DNA from: Chloroflexota bacterium | GTDB lineage: Bacteria; Chloroflexota; UBA6077; FW602-bin22 | NCBI GenBank assembly: GCA_016875715.1 | Contig: VGOZ01000015.1 | Coordinates: 1-51,311, forward strand | Direction of reading: 5' to 3' | DNA length: 51,311 bases | In this document: piece after piece, positions 24,196 through 32,994 of the stretch | Numbering within the stretch: position 1 is the first letter of the stretch | Layout: each line of letters begins with the position of its first letter | Notes under the pieces: model-generated | Databases searched by the model: none | What the model was told of the DNA's origin: nothing | Seen by the model: the letters and a program-made list of their open reading frames with translations, nothing else | Translations under genes and position numbers: made by a program

Positions 24196-26745
24196 TCAGG
24201 AGGCCCAGGCAATCAGACCTGGCTCGATGCGGCGACCCGCCTCGCGGTGATTGGGCAGGGCGCGCACCGTATAGCCAACGGTGCCAGTCTGCCCGATCGT
24301 GGTCGTACCGTTGTACTCCAGACTGCCATCGTCGCGCCGCCGATCCAGCATCATCCGTTCGACCGTACTCGCCTCGATCTGACCGTTCGCGTCGACGCGT
24401 CCCGAGACGAGTTCGACACAGAGATCATCGCTGGCGAGTTCGCCGGGGAACACCACCGCGCGCACGGTGGCGGAGTCGCCGATTCGCGCGGTCGACGGTC
24501 GGTCGCACGTGACATTTTGGATGGTTACCCGATGCCACTGGCGCCACATCCGCAGTTTCCAGGCGGCCAGGTCGCGCGCCAGCGCCCCATCGTGGGTGCC
24601 CAACATCGCGAAGCGGGTTGCGGCGGGTTCGTATGCGATCTCGTCATACTCACGCAGCATCCGGTGCGTGTTGAAGACCGGACAGAGTGAGGCGGCGGAT
24701 GCCTTGAGCCTGCCCACCCACGACCGCGGTACCCCGTCTGCCGCACGCTCGTAGAAGAGAGGAACGATCTCCTTCTCGAGGAGGTTGTAAATCGCACGAG
24801 ACTCGATCTCATCCTGGTAGTTCTCGTCGGCGAAGACCTCTCCCTGGCCGATCACCCAGCCGATCTCCGGTCGGTACCCTTCGACCCACCAGCCATCGAG
24901 AACACTGGCGTTCAGGCCCGCGTTGAAGGCGACTTTCATGCCGCTGGTGCCACTCGCCTCGTGGGGCCGCCGCGGATTGGTGAGCCAGAGATCGACTCCC
25001 TGCACGAGCATCCGCGCGACATCGATGTCGTAGTTCTCGACGAAGACGATGCGGTTCGCCAGTTCCGGCTTGCGCGTCGTCTGGACGATCGCGCGAATCA
25101 ACTCGCGACCTGCGAGGTCCTGGGGGTGAGCCTTCCCTGCGATGACGAACTGCACGCGGCGATGAGGATCCGAGACGATGCGGATCAGCCGGTCGATATC
25201 GCGAAAGAGCAGGAGCGCACGCTTGTAGGTCGCGAACCGGCGGGCGAACCCGATCGTCAATGCGCCGGGATCGAGAATCTCTCCCGCAGCAGCGACCTCC
25301 GGGAGAGAAGACCCGCGCTGTTCGGCTTGCTGCCGCGCGCGCAGGCGAACGAAGGAGACCAGCCGCGCGCGGTCGCGCTCGTGCGCCCGCCAGAGTTCCT
25401 CGGCGGGAATCTGATACGCGCCAGACCAGGTGCGGCTGTCCTGGGGGTCCTCTCGCCAACCGGTGCCAAGGTATCGGTCGAAGACCCGGGACACCTCGCT
25501 ACCGCACGTCCAGAACTGAGTGTGCACTCCGTTGGTGATGGAACCGATGGGCACCTCGTGAACGGGCACGTCCGGCCAGACGCCACGCCACATTGCGCGA
25601 GAGACCTCACCGTGGAGGCGGCTGACCCCGTTCACGTGATCGGCAAGTCGGATCGCAAGGACCGCCATCGAAAAACCCTCACCAAGGTTGAAGGGGTTCT
25701 GACGGCCCAAACCGAGTAGCTCATCACGACTGATGCCGAGTGCAGCGCGAATCGGCCCCAGGTACTGGTCCACGAGGTCGGCGGAGAACACATCGATTCC
25801 CGCCGGCACCGGCGTGTGAGTAGTGAAGACGTTGCCGGACATTGCCAGTTCTCGGGCCTCTGCGAAATTCATCGCGCGTGTGCACATCAGTGCGCGAATC
25901 CTCTCCAGACCCAGAAAGGCGGCGTGTCCCTCATTCATGTGGCAGACCGTGGGCTCGACCCCGAGCCGGGCCAGAGCGCGCAGACCGCCGACCCCAAGCA
26001 GAATCTCCTGCCGGATCCGCATGTCGTTATCGCCCTGATAGAGGCGCCGGGTAACATCCCGATCCTGCGGCTGGTTCTCAGGCAGATTGGCATCGAGCAG
26101 ATACAAGGGCACCCGGCCGACCTGCATACGCCAGATCGCGGCGCGGCACACACGCCCCGGGAAGTCGACCTCGATGGTGAGTTGCTGGCCATCGGGGCCG
26201 AGCTCCGCGGTCAGCGGAAACATGGAGAAGTCATTGTCGTAATAGCGCTCGAGTTGCCAGCCGTCCGGATTCAGGTATTGGCGGAAATACCCCTCGCGGT
26301 AGAGCAGCGATACCCCGACGAACGGGAGGTTGAGATCGCTTGCCGACCGGAGGTGATCGCCCGCGAGCAATCCCATTCCGCCGGAATAGATCGGTACCGA
26401 CTCGTGTATGCCGAACTCGAGCGAGAAATACGCAATCTGCTTCGCGGCGGTCTCCGGCGCCACCGGGCGCTCGGCCATGTACTCGTCGAGGCTCTGTGTT
26501 ACGCGATGGAGGTGCGCCAGAAAGCCTGCCTCATCGGACAGTTCGATCAGTCGATCCTGCGACAGGTTGCTCAGAGTCAGCACCGGGTTATGCCCGGAGC
26601 GCTCCCACTCGTCGCGATCGAGTCGCGCGAAGAGCTCGGTTGCATCCTCGTGCCAGCACCACCAGAGGTTGTGCGCCACGTGCTCGAGCGCAGCCAATGC
26701 CGGTGGCAGCGCCGGGCGAACCTTCAGGGTGAGAAGTGGGCGCAA
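24196..26745 (-). CDS. glgP: Alpha-glucan (glycogen/maltodextrin) phosphorylase
   Basis: An 849-residue GT35 phosphorylase that releases glucose 1-phosphate from storage glucans using pyridoxal phosphate. The N-terminal DUF3417 region (about 5-110, with NLWWCWH) marks the archaeal/Thermotoga-type subfamily. Later motifs include SLEFGIHESVPIYSGGMGLL near 115-135 and FTTHTPVPAG. The cofactor lysine lies in EASGTSGMK, followed by FNAGLNASVLDGWW. A C-terminal beta-rich region (about 740-849) lies beyond the catalytic part. I chose the TTG at 26745 because GGAGG lies eight bases before it; upstream in-frame sequence is not conserved. It ends four bases from the convergent thrS gene. Confidence 0.95.
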   Translation of the reverse strand: MRPLLTLKVRPALPPALAALEHVAHNLWWCWHEDATELFARLDRDEWERSGHNPVLTLSNLSQDRLIELSDEAGFLAHLHRVTQSLDEYMAERPVAPETAAKQIAYFSLEFGIHESVPIYSGGMGLLAGDHLRSASDLNLPFVGVSLLYREGYFRQYLNPDGWQLERYYDNDFSMFPLTAELGPDGQQLTIEVDFPGRVCRAAIWRMQVGRVPLYLLDANLPENQPQDRDVTRRLYQGDNDMRIRQEILLGVGGLRALARLGVEPTVCHMNEGHAAFLGLERIRALMCTRAMNFAEARELAMSGNVFTTHTPVPAGIDVFSADLVDQYLGPIRAALGISRDELLGLGRQNPFNLGEGFSMAVLAIRLADHVNGVSRLHGEVSRAMWRGVWPDVPVHEVPIGSITNGVHTQFWTCGSEVSRVFDRYLGTGWREDPQDSRTWSGAYQIPAEELWRAHERDRARLVSFVRLRARQQAEQRGSSLPEVAAAGEILDPGALTIGFARRFATYKRALLLFRDIDRLIRIVSDPHRRVQFVIAGKAHPQDLAGRELIRAIVQTTRKPELANRIVFVENYDIDVARMLVQGVDLWLTNPRRPHEASGTSGMKVAFNAGLNASVLDGWWVEGYRPEIGWVIGQGEVFADENYQDEIESRAIYNLLEKEIVPLFYERAADGVPRSWVGRLKASAASLCPVFNTHRMLREYDEIAYEPAATRFAMLGTHDGALARDLAAWKLRMWRQWHRVTIQNVTCDRPSTARIGDSATVRAVVFPGELASDDLCVELVSGRVDANGQIEASTVERMMLDRRRDDGSLEYNGTTTIGQTGTVGYTVRALPNHREAGRRIEPGLIAWAS

Positions 26746-26770
26746 CGAGATGACCTCCGCGAGCGATCGA

Positions 26771-26780
26771 ATGATATAGT
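26771..26780. promoter_or_regulatory. Overlapping divergent -10 boxes for glgP and rpsO-pnp
   Basis: The string ATGATATAGT contains a plus-strand TATAGT (26775-26780) facing rpsO and a minus-strand TATCAT (26771-26776) facing glgP. The rpsO transcript would have a leader of about 120 bases; the glgP leader would be about 20 bases and contain its GGAGG. Confidence 0.4.
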
Positions 26781-26906
26781 TCGACCTCGAAGAGCGAAGG
26801 TTAGAGACACAGCGTTGGGCGGGTACCCGATCGTGATGCGCGGGACGAGCCGCGGTTGCGATGTGAGGATGCAGAAACTCGCCGATCGAAAGGAGACGCG
26901 ATCCCA

Positions 26907-27176
26907 ATGCCGCTGACCGCGGAACGGAAGACTGCGATCATCATAGAGTCGAAGACCCACGAGACGGACTCGGGTTCCGTCGATGTGCAGGTATCCATAC
27001 TCAGTGCTCGGATCAATCAGATCGTGCAGCACCTCAGGGAGCACGAACGGGATCACAGTTCTCGTCGTGGCCTTCTCAAGTTGGTCGGCGCCCGGCGGCG
27101 GTTGCTCCGCTATCTGGCCCGCATCGACCACGGGCGATACCAAGCGCTGATCGGCCGACTCGGCCTGCGTCGCTAG
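26907..27176 (+). CDS. rpsO: 30S ribosomal protein S15
   Basis: An 89-residue S15, the normal length. It is a helical protein that binds the central domain of 16S rRNA early in subunit assembly. The diagnostic stretch [17 protein letters not shown] (near residues 18-34) and [25 protein letters not shown] (near 45-70) are intact. The ATG follows an AAAGGAGAC site. It precedes pnp, the widespread rpsO-pnp order. The candidate promoter gives a long leader (about 26787-26906), the place where S15 represses its own translation in other bacteria; I could not identify a specific fold there. Confidence 0.97.
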   Translation: MPLTAERKTAIIIESKTHETDSGSVDVQVSILSARINQIVQHLREHERDHSSRRGLLKLVGARRRLLRYLARIDHGRYQALIGRLGLRR

Positions 27177-27261
27177 CGCCCGGCGGGTTCCCCCGCCCTT
27201 GTGACCTGGCCTCCGCTCTTCGATCCGGCCAGTGATATGGCACATCGTGGAGGGGTTGTCA

Positions 27262-28683
27262 TTGGTTCATCAGTTCGATCTTGAGTTCGCCGGTAGGCCG
27301 TTGCGTCTAGAGGTGGGAAGGCTCGCCGAACAGGCGAATGGGGCCGTTCTCGTCCAGTACGGGGAGACCGTCTTGCTTGCCGCAGTGACGGCCGCACCGT
27401 CCCCGCGCGAGGGCATTGACTTCTTCCCACTCACCGTTGACTACGAAGAGCGGATGTATGCCGCGGGCAAGATCCCGGGCAACTTCTTTCGTCGCGAGGG
27501 GCGTCCGACTGAGAACGCGATCCTGACAGCCCGACTTACCGACCGACCTCTGCGCCCGCTTTTCCCGAAGGATTTCCGCAACGAAGTCCAGATCATTGTG
27601 ACGGTGCTCTCCTACGATGGTGAGAACGATCCCGACACCCTTTGTCTGCTGGGTGCGTCCGCCGCGCTGACGATCTCTGACATTCCGTTCGATGGTCCGG
27701 TGGCCTCCGTTCGGGTCGGCGTCGTCGACGGTCGGCTGGCTCTCAATCCAACGGTTGAGCAGCAGGCCGACAGCGTGCTTGACCTGGTTGTCGCCGGAAC
27801 CGCATCGGACATCAACATGCTCGAGGCCGGCGCGCGGGTGGTACCGGAAGCAACCCTCATCGAGGCGATCGCATTCGGACACGCCGGGGTCAAGGAACTC
27901 ATCGCTCTTCAACAGAAGATGCGCGCCCAGATCGGACGAGCCAAGTTCTCGTATCCCAGCTTCGGCACGGACCACGCGCTCGGGGAGCGCGTGCGCTCTC
28001 TTGTGGGAAGTCGGATCGACACCGTCCTCGATACCACGGAGAAGCACGCTCGCGCAGCGGCGGCGACCGCGCTTGCCCGATCCGTTGCAGAGCACATCGG
28101 TGCTGCCGCCGACGCGAAGGCGATCGGCGGCCTCATCGAGGAACTAGAAGCTGAAGGTCTGCGTCAGCGGATCCTGAAGCACGGTCGGCGGCCGGACGGT
28201 CGAGGCGTGCGCGACCTCCGCCCGATCTCCTGCGCCGTGGGAGTCCTCCCGCGGACGCACGGGACTGGCCTGTTTCAGCGCGGTCAGACGCAGGTTCTAT
28301 CCATCGCGACGCTCGGGTCATCGGCGGACGAGCAGCAGGTCGATTCGCTCGGACTGGATGAGACCAAGCGCTATATGCATCACTACAACATGCCGCCCTA
28401 CTCAGTGGGCGAGGTCCGCCGCACCGGTTCCCCGGGCCGCCGCGAAATCGGACACGGCGCCCTGGCCGAGCGATCGCTCATCCCCGTTCTGCCCAAAAAG
28501 GAGGACTTCCCGTACACGCTTCGGGTTGTCTCTGAGGTGGTCTCCTCGAACGGGTCGACCTCGATGGGATCGGTCTGCGGTTCCTCACTGGCTCTCATGG
28601 ACGCGGGGGTTCCGATCTCGGCACCCGTCGCGGGGATCTCTATCGGGCTCATCTCCAGCGAAGACGGCGCCGACGTGCTCTGA
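27262..28683 (+). CDS. pnp: Polynucleotide phosphorylase, N-terminal part (frameshifted gene)
   Basis: The first 473 residues of PNPase, the phosphorolytic 3'-5' exoribonuclease. Present are the first RNase PH domain ([22 protein letters not shown] near 15), the helical linker, and most of the second RNase PH domain ([15 protein letters not shown] near 315, [15 protein letters not shown] near 395, [11 protein letters not shown] near 430). The frame then stops at EDGADVL with TGA. Homology resumes at once in the -1 frame, beginning with LTDIQGIED, so the gene is broken by an apparent one-base loss near 28680. I chose the TTG at 27262 because GGAGG lies eight bases before it. As read, this piece would be inactive, lacking the end of the second core domain and the KH and S1 domains. 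Confidence 0.93.
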   Translation: MVHQFDLEFAGRPLRLEVGRLAEQANGAVLVQYGETVLLAAVTAAPSPREGIDFFPLTVDYEERMYAAGKIPGNFFRREGRPTENAILTARLTDRPLRPLFPKDFRNEVQIIVTVLSYDGENDPDTLCLLGASAALTISDIPFDGPVASVRVGVVDGRLALNPTVEQQADSVLDLVVAGTASDINMLEAGARVVPEATLIEAIAFGHAGVKELIALQQKMRAQIGRAKFSYPSFGTDHALGERVRSLVGSRIDTVLDTTEKHARAAAATALARSVAEHIGAAADAKAIGGLIEELEAEGLRQRILKHGRRPDGRGVRDLRPISCAVGVLPRTHGTGLFQRGQTQVLSIATLGSSADEQQVDSLGLDETKRYMHHYNMPPYSVGEVRRTGSPGRREIGHGALAERSLIPVLPKKEDFPYTLRVVSEVVSSNGSTSMGSVCGSSLALMDAGVPISAPVAGISIGLISSEDGADVL

Positions 28684-28718
28684 CCGACATTCAGGGAATT
28701 GAGGATCACCACGGCGAC

Positions 28719-29555
28719 ATGGACTTCAAGGTTGCCGGCACGCGGGATGGGGTGACCGCGATCCAACTCGATCTCAAGGTGCGCGGTCTTCGCGCGAATC
28801 TGATCCCCGAGGTGTTCGAACGGGCGCGGACGGCCCGACTCTTCATCCTCGACCGGATGAGCGAGGCGATCGCAGCGCCTCGACCAGAACTCAACCGGTA
28901 CGCGCCGCGGGTAATGAAAGCCTCCATACCGGTCGATCGCATCGGTCAGTTGATCGGTCCGGGCGGCAAGAACATCCGAGGAATGCAGGAGACCTACAAG
29001 GTCAAGATCGACGTCCAGGAGGACGGTACGGTCTACATTGCTGGGACGGACTCGGCTCTGGCCGAGAAGGCGCGCGTCGCGGTGGACCTGATGGGGCGCG
29101 ATGTCGAGGTCGGCCAGAGCTATATGGGCAAGGTCACCCGGCTGACCACCTTCGGCGCGTTCGTTGAGATCCTCCCCGGGAAGGAAGGGTTGGTACGAAT
29201 CGGCGAACTCGCCGAGGAGCGGATCGCGCGCGTCGAGGACGTGGTTTCCATCGGCGACGAGATCATGGTGAAGGTCATCGAGGTCGATCCCCAGGGGAGG
29301 GTCAATCTCTCCCGCCGCGCCCTGCTGGTCCCCGACGACGGGACGCCGCGAGAGCCGGCGGAGCGGAGGCCCCCGCGCGATTTCGGCGATCGAGCGCGGC
29401 CGCCACGTCGCTTCGACGGTGACCGGCCGCGGTTCGACGATCGCCCCCGCTTCGAGGGCGATAGGCCGCCGCGCGAGGGCGGGTTCCGTTCCGGGCCGCG
29501 CCCACCTCGGCCGGGCGGCTTCCGTGATGGAGCCCCTCCATCGGGAACCGAGTGA
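28719..29555 (+). CDS. pnp: Polynucleotide phosphorylase, C-terminal part (frameshifted gene)
   Basis: The rest of PNPase in the -1 frame. Matching sequence begins at 28680 ([16 protein letters not shown]), though the first usable ATG is at 28719. It holds the end of the second RNase PH domain, a KH domain (IGQLIGPGGKNIRGMQ near residue 75), an S1 domain (GKVTRLTTFGAFVEILPGKEGLV near 137), and a 70-residue tail rich in Arg, Pro, Gly and Asp. No ribosome-binding site is evident before the ATG, so separate translation is doubtful. If the break is a sequencing error, the true protein is one chain of about 765 residues. Confidence 0.9.
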   Translation: MDFKVAGTRDGVTAIQLDLKVRGLRANLIPEVFERARTARLFILDRMSEAIAAPRPELNRYAPRVMKASIPVDRIGQLIGPGGKNIRGMQETYKVKIDVQEDGTVYIAGTDSALAEKARVAVDLMGRDVEVGQSYMGKVTRLTTFGAFVEILPGKEGLVRIGELAEERIARVEDVVSIGDEIMVKVIEVDPQGRVNLSRRALLVPDDGTPREPAERRPPRDFGDRARPPRRFDGDRPRFDDRPRFEGDRPPREGGFRSGPRPPRPGGFRDGAPPSGTE

Positions 29556-29581
29556 TTTCGAGCCAGCCTCGTCCGCCTTTC

Positions 29582-29587
29582 TAGAAT
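29582..29587 (+). promoter_or_regulatory. Candidate leaderless -10 box of dnaJ
   Basis: TAGAAT is followed by six bases and then the GTG start of dnaJ. No Shine-Dalgarno sequence lies before the GTG, consistent with a leaderless mRNA. It falls in the 38-base gap after pnp. Confidence 0.5.
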
Positions 29588-29593
29588 CGGCCC

Positions 29594-30763
29594 GTGGCAG
29601 TCAAGCGCGACTACTACGAGATCCTCGGTGTCGGGAGAACCGCCACTGAGGATGAGATCCGCACCGCCTTCCGTCGCCTCGCGCGCCAATACCACCCGGA
29701 CATCAGCAAGGAACAGGGCACGGAAGCTCGCTTCAAGGAGATCAACGAGGCGTACGAGATCCTGAGTAACTCCGACAAGCGGCGATCGTACGACACCTTC
29801 GGTCACGCCGGACCGTCGGTCGGTCCCGGTGCCGGAGGCTTCGGGATCGAGGACATCTTTGAGTCGTTCTTTGGCGGCGGTGGGGTGCGGGGAGGAAGGC
29901 GGGTCGTCCGCGGCGCGGATCTGCAGTACGATCTGAGCGTCACATTCGAGGAGGCCGTCTTCGGTACGACGCGCCGCATCGAGATTCCGCGAACCGTCCC
30001 GTGCGGGCGCTGTTCTGGTGATGGCTCCGAGCCCGGGAGTACGCCCGAGCGCTGCTCGCAGTGTCACGGTGCGGGTGAGACGCGGCGCGTCCAGCGGTCG
30101 GTGTTCGGTCAGGTGGTCAACGTCACGGTCTGCGATCGGTGTCGCGGCGCAGGCCGCGTCATCACCCGGCCCTGTGCGGATTGCCAGGGTCGCGGTCAGG
30201 TCCGGCACGCGCGAGAGATCCCCTTACAGATCCCTCCGGGCGTCGATGACGGGCAGCCGATTCAGATGGGCGGTGAGGGCGAACTGGGTGCGAACGGTGG
30301 TCCCCCGGGGGATCTCTATGTCGTCATCAGGGTCAAGCCGCACGCTGCGTTTAGCCGTTCGGGGGAGGACATCCTCTCCGAGGTGCGGGTCAACATCGCA
30401 CAGGCAGCACTCGGCGACGAAATCGAGATTCCGATTATCGACGGGTCGACGCGAATCCGGGTGCCCGCCGGTACTCAGAGCGGACGCCTAATTCGGGTGC
30501 GTGGCAAGGGTGTCCCCCACTTGCGCGGCGTGGGACGCGGCGATCATCAGGCCCACATCGTCGTGGAGACGCCGGTCCACCTCACCGATCGGCAGCGCGA
30601 CCTGATAAATGCACTGGCCGCGACCTTCCGGGGAGAAGGTCCGGAGCCAGCGGCGCAGGCGCCGCCTGGTGTGTCGGCCGAACCTCGCCGGAAAGGACGC
30701 AAGGGTGGGGAGAAGCCCAAGGGACTTCTCGACCGCATGAAGGATGTCCTCGGGGGCGAGTAG
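29594..30763 (+). CDS. dnaJ: Chaperone protein DnaJ
   Basis: A 389-residue type I J-protein that delivers unfolded clients to DnaK and stimulates its ATPase. The J domain holds HPD (in YHPDIS near residue 35). A Gly/Phe-rich region spans about 75-100. The zinc domain has all four repeats: CGRCSGDG, CSQCHGAG, CDRCRGAG and CADCQGRG. The C-terminal substrate-binding domains follow, then a short Lys-rich tail. No dnaK or grpE is nearby; the neighbours are prmA and rsmE, an order seen in many bacteria. The start is GTG and probably leaderless. Confidence 0.97.
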   Translation: MAVKRDYYEILGVGRTATEDEIRTAFRRLARQYHPDISKEQGTEARFKEINEAYEILSNSDKRRSYDTFGHAGPSVGPGAGGFGIEDIFESFFGGGGVRGGRRVVRGADLQYDLSVTFEEAVFGTTRRIEIPRTVPCGRCSGDGSEPGSTPERCSQCHGAGETRRVQRSVFGQVVNVTVCDRCRGAGRVITRPCADCQGRGQVRHAREIPLQIPPGVDDGQPIQMGGEGELGANGGPPGDLYVVIRVKPHAAFSRSGEDILSEVRVNIAQAALGDEIEIPIIDGSTRIRVPAGTQSGRLIRVRGKGVPHLRGVGRGDHQAHIVVETPVHLTDRQRDLINALAATFRGEGPEPAAQAPPGVSAEPRRKGRKGGEKPKGLLDRMKDVLGGE

Positions 30764-31684
30764 TTGATTGGCGATGTCTGGGTCGAAGTCTCGATCGCGG
30801 TGACGCCGGACACCGTGGAATCGGTGGCGGAGGTCATTTTCCGGTACACCGAGGGTGGGGTGTCAATCGATCACGCGGTTGAGGGCCCGATCGCCGAGGC
30901 GTGGGCGACGGACATTCCGGTGGGGCAGGCGGCGCGACCGCTCATCGTTCGCGGCTATATGCCGGACACCGCCAGCGCCGCGAGTCGGCGCGCAGCCCTC
31001 GAACGGGCGGTGTGGCACCTGCGTCAGATCGGACCCATGGGCGACCTCGTGGTTCGCGAGGTTCAGGCCGCGGACTGGGAGAACGCCTGGCGCGATCACT
31101 TTCAGGTCCATCGCGTGGGCAAGCGGTTCGTGATCCGTCCGACGTGGCGGTCGTTCACGCTGGGTGAGGACGACGCCGTGATCATCCTCGACCCGGGGAT
31201 GGCGTTCGGCACTGGCCTTCATCCAACGACTCAGCTATGCCTCCGCGCACTGGAGCGACTGATCCGCCCCGGCTACCGCGTGGCCGATGTCGGCACGGGT
31301 TCGGGTATTCTGGCTATCGGCGCGGGCCTGCTCGGCGCGCACGAAGTGGATGCGCTCGATATCGACGAGGTGGCGGTTACGACAGCGGCGCAGAACGTGA
31401 CGAGAAACGGCCTCGAAGCTGTCGTCCGCTGCCGGCAGGATGGCCCGGGTTCACTGCCGCGTTCACGGTACGACGTCGTCGTCGCAAACATCATCGCGCG
31501 TGTCATCGAGGAGCACGCTTCCGACCTCGTGGGGAGCGCGGTGATGGGTGGCACCGTGATCTGCTCGGGGATTCTCTATGAGCGACACGACGCGGTGGTC
31601 CAGCGTCTGATGGCGGCGAATCTGAGCCGGCCGAACGTCGAGGTTGAGGGTGACTGGTGCGTTCTCACCGGAGTCCGACGATGA
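30764..31684 (+). CDS. prmA: Ribosomal protein L11 methyltransferase
   Basis: A 306-residue SAM-dependent methyltransferase that trimethylates ribosomal protein L11. The N-terminal L11-recognition domain is followed by the linker and the catalytic domain. That domain carries MAFGTGLHPTTQLCLRAL (near residue 146), the SAM loop DVGTGSGILAIG (near 175), and VVANIIARVI (near 245), the family's NPPY-like position. It starts with TTG directly after the dnaJ stop and ends in an ATGA overlap with rsmE. The dnaJ-prmA-rsmE order supports the call. Confidence 0.95.
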   Translation: MIGDVWVEVSIAVTPDTVESVAEVIFRYTEGGVSIDHAVEGPIAEAWATDIPVGQAARPLIVRGYMPDTASAASRRAALERAVWHLRQIGPMGDLVVREVQAADWENAWRDHFQVHRVGKRFVIRPTWRSFTLGEDDAVIILDPGMAFGTGLHPTTQLCLRALERLIRPGYRVADVGTGSGILAIGAGLLGAHEVDALDIDEVAVTTAAQNVTRNGLEAVVRCRQDGPGSLPRSRYDVVVANIIARVIEEHASDLVGSAVMGGTVICSGILYERHDAVVQRLMAANLSRPNVEVEGDWCVLTGVRR

Positions 31685-32430
31685 GCGTGGGCGGCCCCCA
31701 CCGTTTCTTCGTGCCGCCAGGGACCGTTCGCGACGGTACCGTACGTTTCAGCCGCGATCAGGCGCATCAGATTTCGACGGTTCTGCGCATGGATGTCGGG
31801 GATCGGGTGATTGTGCTCGACAACTCGGGCTGGAGTTTCACGGTCACGTTGAGCCTGGTCAGACGCGGCGAAACGACAGGTTCGGTCATCGAGAGATCGC
31901 TGGTCACCAGCGAACCGCGCACGAAGATCACCCTCTACTTCGCCATGATTCGAACGGCGCGACTCGAGATGACGCTGCAGAAGTGCACCGAGCTTGGGGT
32001 GGTAGCTTTCGTGCCGATCCTGACCGAACGATGTATTGCCGGTGACGTGGACGACCTCACGAGCCGGAAGATCGAGCGTTGGAATCGGATCATCGCCGAA
32101 GCCGCGGAACAGTCGGGGCGTGGCAAACTGCCTGCGCTTCTTCCCACAGCACCTTTCGACACGGCTCTGGACGGTGTTCGGGGAACCTCTCTCATTCTCT
32201 GGGAGGGGGAGCGAACGCGGACTCTGCGGGATGCGCTGCCAAGCGGCGGACGATCGTTCGCAATCAACGTATTCGTCGGCCCGGAGGGGGGATTCACCGA
32301 TCGCGAGATCGATCGCGCGCGGACAGGTGGAGTCGTGCCGACGACCCTGGGGCCGCGAATCCTTCGCGCCGAGACCGCGAGTATTGCAGTGGTGAGCGCG
32401 CTTCTTTTCACGCAGGCAGATCTGGGCTAG
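31681..32430 (+). CDS. rsmE: 16S rRNA (uracil-1498-N3)-methyltransferase
   Basis: A 249-residue SPOUT-class methyltransferase that methylates U1498 in the decoding region of 16S rRNA. An N-terminal PUA-like domain begins with HRFFVPPGTV. The knotted SAM-binding core has QKCTELGV near residue 100, VFVGPEGGFTDREID near 198 and LGPRILRAETA near 225. The ATG at 31681 overlaps the prmA stop. A HIT gene follows after 13 bases. Confidence 0.94.
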   Translation: MSVGGPHRFFVPPGTVRDGTVRFSRDQAHQISTVLRMDVGDRVIVLDNSGWSFTVTLSLVRRGETTGSVIERSLVTSEPRTKITLYFAMIRTARLEMTLQKCTELGVVAFVPILTERCIAGDVDDLTSRKIERWNRIIAEAAEQSGRGKLPALLPTAPFDTALDGVRGTSLILWEGERTRTLRDALPSGGRSFAINVFVGPEGGFTDREIDRARTGGVVPTTLGPRILRAETASIAVVSALLFTQADLG

Positions 32431-32443
32431 AGGGAACTCGCCA

Positions 32444-32794
32444 TTGTCACAGTCGTGCATCTTCTGTGCTATCGTCGCCGGAACGATCGCCGCGGACGTC
32501 CTCTATCAGGACGGCAGAGTCGTTGCATTTCGCGATCGATCACCGCAGGCACCGGTCCATATCCTCCTGGTTACGCGGCACCACTTTGCCTCGATCGATG
32601 ATCCGGCCGTTCCGGCCGACGCGGCGGCGTGCGCGGCCCTGTTCGCCGCCGGCCAGGCCGTTGCGCGACAGGTTGGCGTGGAGCGGAACGGATATCGGCT
32701 GGTGATGAATCACGGGAGCGACGGTGGCCAGACCGTGCAGCACCTGCACGCGCACCTGCTGGCCGGGCGGTCGCTGGGTTGGCCCCCGGGGTGA
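32444..32794 (+). CDS. HIT-family protein (HINT type)
   Basis: A 116-residue histidine-triad nucleotide-binding protein that probably hydrolyses adenosine phosphoramidates or lysyl-AMP. It begins with CIFCAIVAG, whose two cysteines may bind zinc, and ends with the catalytic triad motif QHLHAHLLAG near residue 100. The length is normal. The start is TTG, with a weak GAGGGAA upstream. Its place after rsmE is common, suggesting one transcript from dnaJ onward. Confidence 0.93.
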   Translation: MSQSCIFCAIVAGTIAADVLYQDGRVVAFRDRSPQAPVHILLVTRHHFASIDDPAVPADAAACAALFAAGQAVARQVGVERNGYRLVMNHGSDGGQTVQHLHAHLLAGRSLGWPPG

Positions 32795-32831
32795 GTAGTA
32801 CACTCGCACGCGAGTACGGAGGTCGTTCCCG

Positions 32832-32993
32832 ATGGCCAAGTCACGAGATCGTGTCGGCCGTGAAGTCAAGAAACCGAAGAAAGACCAGGCGGCCAAGGCT
32901 CTGACGAGGCCTGCCGTTGGACCGATTTCGGTTGACATCGTCCCGCGCAAGCGCAAAGTGCGCGACGAGGACGAGGACGAGGAGGCGGGCTGA
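32832..32993 (+). CDS. Small charged protein of unknown function
   Basis: A 53-residue protein starting with ATG after a good GGAGG site (eight bases before). The first 25 residues are very basic (MAKSRDRVGREVKKPKKDQ), a central stretch is hydrophobic (PAVGPISVDIVP), and the end is strongly acidic (DEDEDEEAG). A TACACT hexamer around 32809 could be a promoter. I do not recognise the family. The bipolar charge suggests a nucleic-acid or ribosome-associated role, but that is inference. It ends one base before the convergent glycoside hydrolase gene. Confidence 0.72.
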   Translation: MAKSRDRVGREVKKPKKDQAAKALTRPAVGPISVDIVPRKRKVRDEDEDEEAG

Positions 32994-32994
32994 A

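Noticed and set aside
26787-26906. S15 autoregulatory structure in the rpsO leader
   Set aside because: The leader is long enough, but I could not identify a known S15-binding fold by eye.
28670-28690. Programmed -1 frameshifting in pnp
   Set aside because: There is no slippery heptamer and no clear downstream pseudoknot. A lost base is simpler, though not excluded.
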